The translations under genes and the position numbers were made by a program. A stretch of DNA of 64,000 bases from the NCBI RefSeq assembly GCF_009669325.1, contig NZ_SZWE01000001.1, positions 1,927,501-1,991,500 on the forward strand. The letters run 5' to 3'. Below the pieces are notes generated by a model. That model saw only the letters and a list, made by a program, of their open reading frames with translations, was not told where the DNA came from and did not search any database. Positions 63,482-64,000 of the stretch are shown in pieces. Each line of letters begins with the position of its first letter. The first letter of the stretch is position 1. This stretch comes from Roseovarius bejariae. Lineage in GTDB: Bacteria > Pseudomonadota > Alphaproteobacteria > Rhodobacterales > Rhodobacteraceae.

Positions 63482-64000
63482 ATGGAAAAACTGCAAGCTG
63501 CCCTCGATAAAGCCCGTCGGTCCCGCAACGAGCGTAACGCTTCCTCGGAAACGAACCCGGTTACGCCGAAAATTCAGGACAATACGTCTGCCAGTCTTAT
63601 TGCCCGTTGGCAGGCGCTGACACCCTTCGAGGTGCAAGACAAGCACCTCATACGGCACCGTGTCGTGACCCGTTCAGCTCGAAAAGCGGCGACGCCATTT
63701 GATATACTGCGTACAAAGGCGCTTCTGCAAATGCGTCAGAACGGCTGGAAGCGGGTTGCGATTACATCGCCGATGCCGAAATCTGGCAAGAGCACTATGG
63801 CTTGCAACCTTGCTTTGGGACTTGGCCGTCAGAACGATTTGCGTTCGATGCTTTTCGATTTGGATTTGCGCGACCCGTCCGTACAAAACTTTTTCGAAAC
63901 TCGTCCACCACATGGGATTAGCGAGATGCTGAGTGGTGCCGTACCGTTCGAGGAGCAGGCCTTGCGCTATGGCGAGAATGTCGCTGTTTCCATGGCGCAA
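63482..64000 (+). CDS. CpsD/CapB-type tyrosine kinase (partial)
   Basis: The first 173 codons of a bacterial tyrosine kinase, cut by the window edge. It begins MEKLQAALDKARRSR. Walker A is SPMPKSGKST (about 97-105), and Walker A' LFDLDLRDPS (about 124-133) with the BY-kinase hhhDxDxR pattern. Partner of the chain-length protein, 25 bases after its stop, with GGGAG upstream. It controls polysaccharide polymer length and export by autophosphorylation; the Tyr cluster and Walker B lie beyond the window. Confidence 0.88.
   Translation, partial: MEKLQAALDKARRSRNERNASSETNPVTPKIQDNTSASLIARWQALTPFEVQDKHLIRHRVVTRSARKAATPFDILRTKALLQMRQNGWKRVAITSPMPKSGKSTMACNLALGLGRQNDLRSMLFDLDLRDPSVQNFFETRPPHGISEMLSGAVPFEEQALRYGENVAVSMAQ

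Noticed and set aside
63674..64000. Minus-strand frame at the right edge
   Set aside because: Antisense to the tyrosine kinase start, which has clear Walker motifs on the plus strand.

Overview
This is a window from an alphaproteobacterial chromosome, most likely a marine Rhodobacterales (Roseobacter-group) genome. Evidence: the linked order rpsT-dnaA-dnaN-recF-gyrB, the order rsmB-heparinase-purH-lspA-DUF3035-two M16 peptidases, L-malyl-CoA lyase, dgcN, an alphaproteobacterial heat-shock promoter before dnaK, and a VPLPA-type C-terminal sorting signal. Positions 1-54,090 are dense, GC-rich core chromosome. From about 54,090 the DNA becomes visibly AT-richer and gene-poor, with broken insertion sequences, one intact transposon, and the start of an exopolysaccharide locus cut by the right edge.

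Layout. 89-3,604: DUF2478 protein and a CueR-controlled copper efflux operon (copA-cueR) with a clear CueR promoter. 3,819-7,618: short RNase D, lptC-lptA-lptB for LPS transport, hpf, ptsN. 7,632-15,842: a surface-glycan cluster with a two-part sulfotransferase, a GT14-type glycosyltransferase, two tandem paralogous GT2/GT92-like enzymes, galU, cysQ (which would clear the PAP made by sulfotransferases) and an orphan KpsM-like ABC permease. 15,909-19,938: alkB, dnaK, dnaJ. 20,128-28,400: rpsT, dnaA, dnaN, recF, a VOC protein, a LysE exporter, gyrB. 28,436-37,135 (minus strand): M16 peptidase pair, DUF3035 lipoprotein, lspA, purH, heparinase II/III-like protein, rsmB. 37,201-46,582: small DUF1674 protein, TPP riboswitch with thiD, NAD-dependent epimerase, class II aldolase, VOC protein, AMP nucleosidase, HU, DMT transporter, HIT protein, and a second GT14-sulfotransferase pair. 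46,583-54,025: candidate structured RNA, adenosine-kinase-type PfkB enzyme, nth, Ada-type methyltransferase, OmpA-family lipoprotein, mcl1, MFS transporter, dgcN.

54,090-64,000 is accessory. It holds an IS5-type remnant, a VPLPA-CTERM secreted protein, an rmlA (dTDP-glucose pyrophosphorylase) fossil interrupted by an IS3-type remnant, a second IS3-type remnant, then a complete 2,119-bp IS1595-family transposon (58,711-60,829). That transposon has 24-bp terminal inverted repeats, an exact 8-bp target duplication and passenger genes, including a HEPN-like protein and an unlisted 34-codon gene with a near-perfect ribosome binding site. To its right begins an exopolysaccharide operon of the PEP-CTERM/exosortase type: secretion ATPase, chain-length determinant, tyrosine kinase (truncated by the window).

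The most interesting signals are the passenger-carrying transposon, two matching arrays of GTAC-core operators placed before gyrB and before the heparinase-like gene, a structured RNA candidate with a strong terminator near 46.8 kb, a leader ORF between the TPP riboswitch and thiD, and the sulfated-glycan clusters.
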